Assembly: GCA_963704855.1 (NCBI GenBank)
Contig: CAVPHY010000028.1
Coordinates: 1,178,001-1,242,000, forward strand
DNA length: 64,000 bases
Origin: SZUA-36 sp963704855
GTDB lineage: Bacteria; Pseudomonadota; Gammaproteobacteria; Xanthomonadales; SZUA-36
Reading direction: 5' to 3'
Shown one piece after another: positions 26,787 to 36,542 of the stretch (the stretch's first letter is position 1; the number at the start of each line of letters is the position of its first letter). The notes below the pieces were generated by a model. That model was not told where the DNA came from. It made no database searches and worked only from the letters and a program-made list of their open reading frames with translations. The position numbers and the translations under genes are program-made.

Positions 26787-27304
26787 GCATGTCTGACAAA
26801 ATTCCCGATCTTGATACTTTCCTGGTGTATTCGATCACACTCGAGGAGGAGGCCGCCGAACGGCACGATGAACTGGCCGACATGATGGGTGTGCACAACA
26901 ACCCGGAGGTGGCCGCCACCTTCCGCAAACTGGCGCATTACAGCCGCCTGCATGCGCAGGAGATAAGGGACCACGCAGAAGGCCGCGAATTGCCGGTTAT
27001 CGCCCCCTGGGATTTCGGCTGGGAAAACATGGAAGCCCCGGAGACCGGCGACATCAACGCTGTGAACTACCTGATGAACAACGCACAGGCGCTGCAACTG
27101 GCCATGGATAACGAACGCCGGGCATTTGATTTTTATGATCAGATCAGCCGTGAAAGCCGGGTGCCAGAAGTGGCAGCCATGGCCGCGGAGTTCGCCGCAG
27201 AGGAAAAGGAGCACCTGGCCCTGTTACAGGTATGGATGGATAAGACGGAAGCCTCTTTGGACGAACATCCCATCGACTTTGACCTGCTAAAAATATCCGA
27301 GTGA
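26783..27304 (+). CDS. Rubrerythrin/ferritin-like di-iron protein
   Basis: The 173-residue all-helical protein has paired iron-ligand motifs: EEEAAERHDELADMM (helix 1), HYSRLHAQEIRDH (helix 2), DNERRAFDFYDQ (helix 3) and AAEEKEHLALLQ (helix 4). There is no rubredoxin domain. Erythrin-type di-iron proteins remove peroxide or oxygen. The ATGA overlap with korB implies fixed stoichiometry, consistent with shielding the oxygen-labile oxidoreductase. Confidence 0.8.
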   Translation: MSMSDKIPDLDTFLVYSITLEEEAAERHDELADMMGVHNNPEVAATFRKLAHYSRLHAQEIRDHAEGRELPVIAPWDFGWENMEAPETGDINAVNYLMNNAQALQLAMDNERRAFDFYDQISRESRVPEVAAMAAEFAAEEKEHLALLQVWMDKTEASLDEHPIDFDLLKISE

Positions 27305-27913
27305 TTTTTCAGTTTGATCACCCCTGAAAGCGAGGGCAAAAAAAACCGCCTGCTGTTGACCCAAGTTTGCGGGGGGGGGAGGCAAATTATCGGGTGGCCA
27401 GCAGGCGACGGTAGAAAGGTTACAGATGACCGACTGTGTTTGAAATGATCCAAATCAATTGATGGAGTTGTTGTCTGCAGAGATAAGTGGAGAATATGTG
27501 CGGAAATTTTTTTCGGGTTGAGGCGCAATGGTCATGACCTGAATTCAATCGAAAGTCTAACGCACGGGTTTTTCCTCGTGTGTTCAATCCGCTCCCTCGT
27601 GTCACCTGCTTCAAACCTTAACAACGGCTTAAGCCTCTTTTAAGCAAGGGTTAACCACGTCTTGATACTATTTAACTGAGGAGCATGCCAACGAGTGCTC
27701 CCCCACTTGGTACACCCCCGAAGTGACTTTGGGGGTGTATCAATATGCAGAAGACCAATCCTTCTGGTCGCAGGGACCGCGGGAAACAGTTCAAGTAACT
27801 GATTGGGGATAGGGTGCAACGAAGGGGGGGGAATACACCAGTTTTTTTACGGATTTCCCTGGCCTTTCAACCGGCTCGCAAAAGCCGGTCGTTCAAAGCT
27901 GGTCACTGGCGGA
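27305..27913. other. Gene-free stretch between convergent genes, with hairpins
   Basis: No reading frame here looks coding. It holds a run of nine G at 27371-27379, a terminator-like minus-strand hairpin at 27338-27407, a small inverted repeat GAGCA/TGCTC (27681-27700), and a perfect hairpin of TACACCCCC (27711-27719) with GGGGGTGTA (27731-27739). The hairpins may end the csrA transcript or belong to an unrecognised RNA. Confidence 0.5.
27338..27407 (-). terminator. Candidate intrinsic terminator, long loop
   Basis: On the minus strand CGCCTGCTG (27399-27407) pairs with CAGCAGGCG (27347-27355), and a run of eight T follows (27338-27345). The loop is about 43 nt, unusually large. It lies 507 nt beyond the csrA stop. 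Confidence 0.45.
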
Positions 27914-28132
27914 TCAGGTCGCCATTCCTGCAAATTTTGCGGCGACCACAGTACTTTTTATCGTCTTCTTTTCTTTCAGAATCCTATCGTAAATCTCTTC
28001 CCGGTGTACCTTTACGTCACGGGGTGCTTCGATACCGATACGTATCTGGTTTCCCTTCACTCCCAGCACCGTGACTGTAACGTTTTCATCAATAATAAGT
28101 TTTTCACCTACACGTCTTGTAAGAATTAGCAC
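27914..28132 (-). CDS. csrA: Carbon storage regulator CsrA
   Basis: The 72-residue RNA-binding dimer begins with the invariant LILTRRVGEKLIIDE, followed by VLGVKGNQIRIGIEAPRDVKVHREEIY with the conserved Arg44-type position. It ends in a family-typical variable tail. It binds GGA motifs in mRNA leaders to block translation or alter stability. The start is GTG at 28130-28132, with GGGGA 5 nt upstream. The leader is itself rich in GGA (see 28133-28230), so autoregulation is likely. Confidence 0.95.
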   Translation of the reverse strand: MLILTRRVGEKLIIDENVTVTVLGVKGNQIRIGIEAPRDVKVHREEIYDRILKEKKTIKSTVVAAKFAGMAT

Positions 28133-28230
28133 ATTTATCCCCTTGTCCTTTTGCGGCTCATATAGGTCACCTGTGTCCTTCTGGATTACCTGTCCTCGCT
28201 AGTGCGTGGTTTTCAGGTCCTTCCAGTGTT
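28133..28230 (-). promoter_or_regulatory. csrA leader with clustered GGA motifs
   Basis: On the minus strand the 87 nt ending at 28138 contain six GGA triplets (complements at 28138, 28146, 28176, 28193, 28218 and 28222). Several have the form AAGGACA or AGGACAGG, close to the CsrA consensus. The one at 28138-28142 overlaps the ribosome site. This is the arrangement expected for CsrA repressing its own translation. Confidence 0.55.
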
Positions 28231-28428
28231 GCAGATATTCTTATGAGACCGCCGTTAATTCCATTTATGGTTCTTTATATGCAATAATCGCGCCGAAGAT
28301 GAGGTGGCGAGCTTTTGGGTTGGTAAAAACGTATAAAAAACAATTTGATAGGGTATGGCTGTATTACCTGGGTTAAGCAGGCTGCCGTAGAATCGGGTAA
28401 GGATCAAACAAAAAGCGTCAGCAATGTC

Positions 28429-28444
28429 GACAGTAATTGTCAGT
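28429..28444. promoter_or_regulatory. Inverted repeat sharing ATTGTCAGT with 29458-29476
   Basis: GACAGTAATTGTCAGT is an imperfect palindrome. Its right half ATTGTCAGT (28436-28444) is identical to both half-sites of the perfect palindrome 1 kb away. It lies between csrA and the 28551-28871 gene. A shared regulator site is possible. Confidence 0.3.
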
Positions 28445-28550
28445 GACCGAAACCCGGAGCGTAGTCTGTCCCGGTCGCGGTTGTCCGCGACCCGTCAGAG
28501 AACACCTGCAAAGCAGGGTTCGCTCGGTTAACGTGAATCTGCTGGTGTTA

Positions 28551-28871
28551 TTACCAGCCCCAGGGTTTGGTGGTTTCAAGTAGCGGTCCTTTGCTCAATG
28601 TCCGCCGCCTGACCGCGTGAGTTGTGCCGGTCTCTGCCACCTTCTTCCCGCGGGATGGCCTGGGAGATTGCTGATTACGACGCGCTGTGGGCCTGGCCGG
28701 GGCCTGGGCCCGTTCTGGTGTCGCGTGGCTTAGCCATCGGTCAAGTGGCTCAAGTGTGCCTCTTGCTTCTTTGACTGCAGTGATGGAACTGAAAACCAGC
28801 CGAGAGAGACGAAAGATGATGATCGCCGCAATTAAACTGCCAAGAAATAATAATGTGTAGGTATAAATCAT
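28551..28871 (-). CDS. Small single-span membrane protein, unknown
   Basis: The 106-residue product has one N-terminal membrane helix (LLFLGSLIAAIIIFRLSRLVF). A basic, Pro/Arg-rich cytoplasmic tail without a recognisable domain follows. A strong GGAGG sits 7 nt before the ATG, which supports a real gene. I do not recognise the family. It is on the csrA strand, 418 nt upstream of csrA; that gap has no other gene and contains a perfect GGTCGCGG/CCGCGACC hairpin near 28473-28492. Confidence 0.55.
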   Translation of the reverse strand: MIYTYTLLFLGSLIAAIIIFRLSRLVFSSITAVKEARGTLEPLDRWLSHATPERAQAPARPTARRNQQSPRPSRGKKVAETGTTHAVRRRTLSKGPLLETTKPWGW

Positions 28872-29139
28872 AATGACCTCCGTTTGTAGCCGTGATCATG
28901 TCGCCTTTTAACGCACGAAAACGGCCGTACCCGATTCAAATTAACCGAGCGTGGAATGGATCATTATCCGGAACACCAGCATCGCTGGTTACAGTTTGAC
29001 ATATGCTATCCCTGTCAATATCTGTCTGCTCCCGTGGTTAGCACCGCTAAGCGGCCGGAAGTGCCATCATGGCTTAAACTGCTTTGCACCGGACTAATCA
29101 CGCCCGCGCCAAGCCTTCTACTTCACAAACTTACTAGCC

Positions 29140-29345
29140 TTGCTTGTCCCCCAAGCATATTCCTTTCCCGTTACGACCCGTCCCTGGGTCCGACACCTTC
29201 CTTGGTTGTCGTTCGTTGCCCTTCCATTCGCTGTCTGTATACAGCCGTGTAACGGGTGGGGACTTGCTTCCTTGTCCTTGAATATCCTGGTTGCTGAAAA
29301 ATAATTCTTCAGAAACTTAGTATTCCCCCTTAATAATCCAATTAT
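29140..29345 (-). ncRNA. Candidate GGA-rich structured RNA (CsrB/RsmZ-like)
   Basis: This lies in the 744-nt gene-free stretch 28872-29615. On the minus strand, 29147-29339 contains twelve GGA triplets, several times the number expected by chance. Two sit in hairpin loops: GACCC/GGGTC with loop AGGGAC (29175-29190) and GCTTG/CAAGC with loop GGGGA (29142-29156). AAGGACAAGG occurs both here and in the csrA leader. An AT-rich segment and a perfect palindrome lie upstream. No clear terminator or GacA box was found, so the call is tentative. Confidence 0.25.
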
Positions 29346-29457
29346 CGTGCCATTCTAGATGAAGGACAATAATATATAATAAATACAAGCTGATACGATA
29401 ATAGTGAAATGTAGCCGGAGCGCTTTAACGCATACTGTCTGACGCCCAGTGTATTCA

Positions 29458-29476
29458 ACTGACAATAATTGTCAGT
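29458..29476. promoter_or_regulatory. Perfect 19-bp palindrome, candidate operator
   Basis: ACTGACAAT-A-ATTGTCAGT has two perfect 9-bp arms and a 1-nt centre. It sits in gene-free DNA about 120 nt upstream (minus strand) of the GGA-rich segment, and downstream of the ygiQ stop. The form is that of a dimeric transcription-factor site; the factor is unknown. Confidence 0.45.
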
Positions 29477-29615
29477 AGGGGGTGTGTATTAAAATGAAAG
29501 GGTCGGAAAATGGAAGGGCCAGGCTACTGCCGCTGGAAAAACGTTAACGGATTATCCCCGTGGCCCCTGCTTGCGCGGTTTACTGCCTTTCCGGCTTTGC
29601 TTGCTGCTGCCGTCC

Positions 29616-31797
<2,182 letters not shown>

Positions 31798-31960
31798 GTA
31801 GTGGGGCCTGTGACCTGTTCCCGGCGTTCCATCCGGTTTGGGGCACCATCATAGCAGGCGATCTTCCCCGCGAACACTTGCGGTGACCGACACCGGTTGT
31901 TACGGGCGGTCTATGAAGCTAACATTGCGCCTCGTTCAACGTTCTGGAGACCGTTAGTAG

Positions 31961-32452
31961 ATGGGAAACCTTCCCCCGCACCATCAGGATGGTTCAAAGC
32001 TGATCATGGTCGGGTGGCGCGAATGGCTCTTGTTCCCCGAACTCACCGACATCCCGATCAAGGCCAAGGTCGATACCGGCGCACGGACATCGGCGCTCCA
32101 CGCGTTTTACATCGAACCCTATACCGTTGAAGATAAATTGTTCGTAAAGTTTCTTATCCACCCCTACCAGAAAAACCTGGACGTGCAGGTCGAGTGCCAT
32201 GCGCCGGTTGTCGATCAGCGTATGGTGTCTGATTCTGGCGGCCACAAGGAGAACCGTTACGTGATCGAACGCCAGATGGTTATCGGCGGCGACACCTTCA
32301 GGGCAGAGCTTACGCTGACCGACCGGGATTCCATGTTGTTTCGCCTGTTACTTGGCAGGAATGCGCTGAAGAACCGCTACGCGGTCGATAGCGGGTCGTC
32401 ATTTCTGCTGGGCGGTAATTCGAAAGCGCCTGCAAAAACCACCGGAATTTAA
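31961..32452 (+). CDS. rimB: RimB-type retropepsin-like protease
   Basis: The 163-residue protein of the RimB/DUF785 family ('ATP-dependent zinc protease') has the aspartic-protease-like motif AKVDTGARTSALHA near residue 30 and LLGRNALKNRYAVDSGSSF at the C-terminus. In Pseudomonas, RimB trims the poly-glutamate tail that RimK adds to ribosomal protein S6. Here it is convergent with the AstE-like/rimK pair, so all three genes of the system lie together. An internal ATG at 32006 is the alternative start. Confidence 0.85.
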   Translation: MGNLPPHHQDGSKLIMVGWREWLLFPELTDIPIKAKVDTGARTSALHAFYIEPYTVEDKLFVKFLIHPYQKNLDVQVECHAPVVDQRMVSDSGGHKENRYVIERQMVIGGDTFRAELTLTDRDSMLFRLLLGRNALKNRYAVDSGSSFLLGGNSKAPAKTTGI

Positions 32453-32466
32453 ACGACACCTAAGGC

Positions 32467-33513
32467 TCAAACGATGGGCGGTTCCGCGGAAGGTGTGCTG
32501 TCGGTTGCCGGATCCATCTCGTTCTGAAAGACTTCCACGGTTTCAACAACACTGACGGCATCATCAAAACGGGCGATGTGAAACAGGGCCTCGCCCTCGT
32601 TGACCAGTGGCAGGTTGGTCCTGCCTATGATGATGCCCTCGTGGTTGGCCTTTACCTTTTCATCCTTGGAGCCAAACGGATCGGAGAGGACGCCGAGCAA
32701 CTCATCCTTACCAACTTTTTCGCCAAGCCGCCGGTTGGCCCGTAGAATGCCGCTTTTATGAGCACGCACCCATGAACTGGATCGCGCCACGAACGGCTCG
32801 GCCTTCTTCCTGCTCGATTTCAATTTTGGAAGCATGCCCAGTTCGCGCATGGTTGAGATAACGCCGCGTTCCCCGGCCCTGATGGCCACCTCGTCAAAGC
32901 GCAGTGCCTCGCCGGCCTCGTAGACGATGACCGGGATACCCAGTTCCGCTGCGGCATTACGCAGGGTGCCTTCGGCGATCGTGGTATTGATGATGACAGG
33001 TGAATTGAACGCGCGAGCCATCCGGTCAATTTCCGGATCATCCAGGTTGGCCCGTACCTGGGGAAAGTTATCGCGATGGATGGCCGCGGTGTGCAGATCG
33101 ATACCATGGGTGCACTTTGCGACGATCTCCTCAAGGAAAATATGCGCAATGCGGGCGGCCAGGGAACCTTTCTCGGAACCCGGAAAGGAACGGTTCAGAT
33201 CGCGCCGGTCAGGCAGGTAGCGGGTCTGGGCGATAAACCCAAAAACATTGACCACCGGAACTGCCACGAGTGTGCCTTTGATGCGCTGCAGGGATTTTCG
33301 ATTCAGTACACGGCGGATGATCTCCACGCCGTTGATCTCGTCGCCGTGAATGGCGCCGGATAGAAACATCACTGGGCCTGGCCGCCTGCCGTGAACGACA
33401 TAGACCGGGCAGGACATCGGGTTATGGGTGTAGAGGGCAGGGACCGAGAGGTTGATCTCTGCCCGCTTTCCGGGCGCAACGGAAACGCCCCCGATCAGGA
33501 ACGGCTTACGCAT
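32467..33513 (-). CDS. Succinylglutamate desuccinylase/aspartoacylase family protein
   Basis: The M14-like zinc hydrolase has about 348 residues. Zinc and catalytic motifs are GAIHGDEINGVE, the RDLNRSFPGSEKGS segment, and GIDLHTAA with the third ligand. A C-terminal beta-domain (VNEGEALFHIARFDD) follows. The ATG at 33513, 4 nt after the rimK stop with AGGA upstream, is preferred over a longer start inside rimK. Tight linkage to rimK suggests processing of a glutamyl or acyl-amino-acid modification. Confidence 0.8.
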   Translation of the reverse strand: MRKPFLIGGVSVAPGKRAEINLSVPALYTHNPMSCPVYVVHGRRPGPVMFLSGAIHGDEINGVEIIRRVLNRKSLQRIKGTLVAVPVVNVFGFIAQTRYLPDRRDLNRSFPGSEKGSLAARIAHIFLEEIVAKCTHGIDLHTAAIHRDNFPQVRANLDDPEIDRMARAFNSPVIINTTIAEGTLRNAAAELGIPVIVYEAGEALRFDEVAIRAGERGVISTMRELGMLPKLKSSRKKAEPFVARSSSWVRAHKSGILRANRRLGEKVGKDELLGVLSDPFGSKDEKVKANHEGIIIGRTNLPLVNEGEALFHIARFDDAVSVVETVEVFQNEMDPATDSTPSAEPPIV

Positions 33514-33517
33514 TAAC

Positions 33518-34423
33518 TTATCCTGCGCCCCGGGTCTTGGTATTGCCTTTCTTGATGCTTTGTTCAAGGAACGTGATGATCATGCCGGCGATATCCTTGC
33601 CGGTCACCGTCTCGATACCTTCCAGGCCAGGCGATGAATTGACTTCCATGACAACCGGTCCATGGTTGGATCGCAGGATATCCACGCCACATACATTGAG
33701 CCCCATGGTGCGCGCTGCACGTACCGCGGTGGAACGTTCTTCCGGTGTGATTTTTATATTCGCTGCCGAACCGCCCCGGTGGATGTTGGAGCGGAATTCG
33801 CCTTCGCCGCCCTGGCGTTTCATGGTGGCGACTACCTTGTCACCGATGACAAAGCAGCGTATGTCGGAGCCACCGGCCTCCTTGATAAATTCCTGCACCA
33901 GGACGCTGATCTGCATACCGAGGAATGACTCGATAACACTCTGGGCGGCCTGGCGGGTTTCTGCCAGCACCACGCCGATCCCCTGTGTTCCCTGTAAAAG
34001 CTTGATAACCAATGGCGCGCCGCCAACCATATCGATCAGGTCTTCAATATCATCGGGTTTGTGCGCAAAGCCGGTCACCGGCAAGCCAATTCCCTTGCGG
34101 GCCAGTAGCTGGGATGCCCTAAGCTTATCCCTTGACCGGGACACGGCCACCGATTCGTTGAGCGGGTATACGTGCATCATTTCGAACTGCCGGAGCACCG
34201 CCGTACCGTAAAACGTCACGGAAGCACCAATACGTGGAATGACGGCATCGAAGCCTGTCAGGCTCTCACCCTTGTAGTGCACCGATGGCCGCATGGAAGT
34301 GATGTTCATGTAGCAGCGCAGCACGTCAATGGTGCGTATTTCATGGCCTCTTTCCTTGGCTGCCTCCACCAGTCGCCTGGTTGAGTATAGTTTTGGATTA
34401 CGTGATAAAAGTGCAATTTTCAT
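33518..34423 (-). CDS. rimK: RimK, ribosomal S6 glutamate ligase-type ATP-grasp enzyme
   Basis: The 301-residue ATP-grasp ligase has an N-terminal pre-ATP-grasp domain. GAPLVIKLLQGTQGIGVVLAE is the nucleotide Lys/Gly loop, VQEFIKEAGGSDIRCFVIGD the central strand pair, and VDILRSNHGPVVMEVNSSPG the metal-binding segment. It adds glutamates to the C-terminus of S6 (or makes poly-glutamate). The first gene of a two-gene minus-strand operon. Confidence 0.9.
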   Translation of the reverse strand: MKIALLSRNPKLYSTRRLVEAAKERGHEIRTIDVLRCYMNITSMRPSVHYKGESLTGFDAVIPRIGASVTFYGTAVLRQFEMMHVYPLNESVAVSRSRDKLRASQLLARKGIGLPVTGFAHKPDDIEDLIDMVGGAPLVIKLLQGTQGIGVVLAETRQAAQSVIESFLGMQISVLVQEFIKEAGGSDIRCFVIGDKVVATMKRQGGEGEFRSNIHRGGSAANIKITPEERSTAVRAARTMGLNVCGVDILRSNHGPVVMEVNSSPGLEGIETVTGKDIAGMIITFLEQSIKKGNTKTRGAG

Positions 34424-34683
34424 GCTTGGTACGATTTCCTTCTGATGAGGTGGTGAATCCGGTGCCTGGCATCAATGGGTTGAGTCTTCAATCTGTTAGC
34501 CAGGGGAAAAATTCTACCACGATTCCATGAAGGCCATGGGCATGGCCGCTTGATTATTTAAGCTTTGAAACTAAAAAATCGCATTTAATGAATCTCGTTT
34601 AAGTCTAAATGTAGGTACACAATACGGTGCAAGCGATTGATTTGGGTCAATACAAAGAGGTCCTAACAGGCTACAATTGCCGA

Positions 34684-34872
34684 ATGTTCAAACCTGTCAC
34701 AAGACCCTGCAGCAACTGTGAAGAGATGTATCCGCATACATTTCTCGGTAGCCGTTGTCCTTCCTGCGGGGTTATGAACTGGAAATACCAGAGCTACGTG
34801 ATACCCATGGCTATCCTGCTGGGTACAGTCGCGGTGGCTGCCGGTATTGTTCTTGTTCTCAATAGGTTTTGA
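34684..34872 (+). CDS. Small zinc-ribbon membrane protein
   Basis: The 62-residue product has two Cys pairs (RPCSNCEE and SRCPSCGV), which form a zinc ribbon. One membrane helix (IPMAILLGTVAVAAGIVLVL) follows and the protein ends RF. The family is not recognised. The Cys pattern and helix argue for a real gene. A GTG at 34627 would add 19 residues without any obvious ribosome site, so the ATG is preferred. Confidence 0.55.
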   Translation: MFKPVTRPCSNCEEMYPHTFLGSRCPSCGVMNWKYQSYVIPMAILLGTVAVAAGIVLVLNRF

Positions 34873-34937
34873 GTTGATAAATTCCGGGTAGCCGTATCAG
34901 TCAAATAAAAAATCCGCCGAGTGGCGGGTTATTTATT

Positions 34938-34956
34938 TGGCGGAGAGGGTGGGATT
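34938..34956 (-). repeat. Duplicated 3' end of tRNA-Ser
   Basis: The 19 nt TGGCGGAGAGGGTGGGATT are identical to 35124-35142, the 3' end (with CCA) of tRNA-Ser. The copies are 186 nt apart in direct orientation. A lone tRNA 3' end is typical of an att site or the remnant of an integration or a deleted tandem tRNA. No integrase is nearby. Confidence 0.6.
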
Positions 34957-35090
34957 GACTCGGGCCCTACCTGGCCCTCGCCCTGCGGGCGTCTCCTGCG
35001 TCGACGTCTTCCTGGGCTCTCCTGCCCAGTAATCGAACCCAGGTGCTGCGCACAGTGTCCTGAATCAGGCCACCTTCTTCAACAGGTACA

Positions 35091-35117
35091 AAAAAACCCC
35101 AAAAAACGGGGTTTTTT
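35091..35117 (-). terminator. Bidirectional intrinsic terminator after tRNA-Ser
   Basis: AAAAAACCCC (35091-35100) and GGGGTTTTTT (35108-35117) form a symmetric hairpin with poly-T on either strand. It sits 7 nt beyond the 3' end of the minus-strand tRNA-Ser. Confidence 0.8.
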
Positions 35118-35122
35118 AGTAC

Positions 35123-35212
<90 letters not shown>

Positions 35213-35394
35213 ACTCGATTCGCTGTATTGTAATTGGGTGACTGCCCTTACAACAACAATCCTTCACTGGCAGGCCTTGCATTGCTTGCTCATGTTTTAT
35301 TTTTTCCATGGACTATACTTGAATTACGTGATTCCAGAGTGGAGTGACTCAGTTGGGTAGCGCTTAAGTAGAATTGAGTGCGGGAAGGAAGAAA

Positions 35395-35604
35395 ATGGTT
35401 CATCAGTTGGGTGAGTTGGGTATTGTCATCGATTACGGTGGTAACAACCCTGGGGCAGTGCTTCAGCACCAGGTTTTCGATGGCCGTAATCGTGCTTGGC
35501 AAAATTATTTGGTGGATGGCAAACCTCTCATGCCACCCGTGGATATCAGATCACTGCCTCCGGGAGATTACCGCTTGTCTTCGGAAAGCGAGATCGATGA
35601 ATAA
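35395..35604 (+). CDS. Small hypothetical protein
   Basis: The 69-residue product (starts MVHQLGELGIVIDYGGNN) is hydrophilic, with no signal peptide or membrane segment. A good ribosome site (GGAAGGAAG) precedes the ATG, and the composition (DGKPLMPPVDIRSLPPGDYRL) looks like real coding sequence. Family not recognised. An overlapping +2 frame is a shadow. Confidence 0.4.
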   Translation: MVHQLGELGIVIDYGGNNPGAVLQHQVFDGRNRAWQNYLVDGKPLMPPVDIRSLPPGDYRLSSESEIDE

Positions 35605-35733
35605 TTTTTGGCGGCCGCGCAATCAGTTGTAATACCAGCGCGAATGTCTAAGTATTCCTCAAAAGATAACCAGGTATAGGCGGCAAACCGTCCCGTACCA
35701 GACTGGTTAGCTTCCGATAAATCTTCATCGTTA

Positions 35734-36018
35734 ATGAACAAATACCAGTCTTTGATTTTCTTAATTTTCCTATCATTAAACTGCAATGCCGATAGTTTTC
35801 GTTGCGGTGGTTCAGTCGTGAAAGATGGCGATTCGGCGAACACTCTTTTGAATAAATGCGGGAATCCGGAGCGTAAATACAGTACGTATGTGGATGTCGT
35901 TGATAATGGCCGTCGATATAGCGCTAGCGTTACCAATTGGGTATATAAGCGCTCAGGCAAGAAGGACATGATCGTATCTGTTCGTAATGGTGTGATTCTC
36001 AGAATACAACCTGACTGA
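35734..36018 (+). CDS. DUF2845 family exported protein
   Basis: The 94-residue protein has a signal peptide (LIFLIFLSLNCNA). A short mature domain starts SFRCGGSVVKDGDSANTLLNKCGNPE in two halves, the pattern of DUF2845. The two Cys probably form a disulfide in the periplasm, and the Gly/Asp turn precedes a beta-rich end (DMIVSVRNGVILRIQ). Function unknown. The opposite-strand frame over the same bases is a shadow. Confidence 0.7.
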   Translation: MNKYQSLIFLIFLSLNCNADSFRCGGSVVKDGDSANTLLNKCGNPERKYSTYVDVVDNGRRYSASVTNWVYKRSGKKDMIVSVRNGVILRIQPD

Positions 36019-36265
36019 CGGAAAACTAGGAGGCCCTCGGCAGTCAGGTGCAGGATGTTCGCAGCAATGCGTAAGGGAAATAATGTTATGCCATCAAAAA
36101 GGCGATGTCCCCCTCCGCATTACTTGTGTAAGCGATAGAAAGCTGCTCCCGGCACTTTGCGATACTGCCTTCCTGATTGCCATGAGGATAACCGCTGAGA
36201 ATAGGTTTCAACAGCAAGGCGAAATGATTGCCTTTCCCCTCTCAAAGAGTTACACGTGCATAAAA

Positions 36266-36291
36266 AAAGCCACCCATAAATGAGTGGCTTT
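36266..36291 (-). terminator. Intrinsic terminator after the tRNA pair
   Basis: On the minus strand AAAGCCAC (36284-36291) pairs with GTGGCTTT (36266-36273) and is followed by more T. It lies 39 nt past tRNA-Glu and so ends a tRNA-Ala/tRNA-Glu transcript. Confidence 0.75.
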
Positions 36292-36329
36292 AGTCGCGTT
36301 GATTCTTTCACAATCAACGCCTTAGGGTA

Positions 36330-36405
36330 TGGCGTCCCCTAGGGGATTCGAACCCCTGTTGCCGCCGTGAAAGGGCAGTGTCCTAGGCCTCTAGACGAAG
36401 GGGAC
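36330..36405 (-). tRNA. tRNA-Glu (TTC)
   Basis: The 76-nt gene including encoded CCA reads GTCCCCTTCGTCTAGAGG on the minus strand. The anticodon loop holds TTC and the T-loop is GGTTCGAATCC. It lies 6 nt downstream of tRNA-Ala on the same strand. Confidence 0.97.
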
Positions 36406-36411
36406 AAGGTT

Positions 36412-36487
<76 letters not shown>

Positions 36488-36542
36488 GCAAGGCGCGTGA
36501 TCTTACTGAGTAATGACCGGCAAGTCAAACCGAATTTCGGTA

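Noticed and set aside
28956..29252. 98-codon plus-strand ORF in the gene-free stretch
   Set aside because: No ribosome site, no recognisable domain, Pro/Cys/Leu-heavy composition; the DNA is better explained as non-coding.
29140..29345. RNase P RNA, tmRNA or 6S RNA as an explanation for the structured stretch
   Set aside because: None of their conserved core strings (for example GAGGAAAGTCCGGGC of RNase P) is present.
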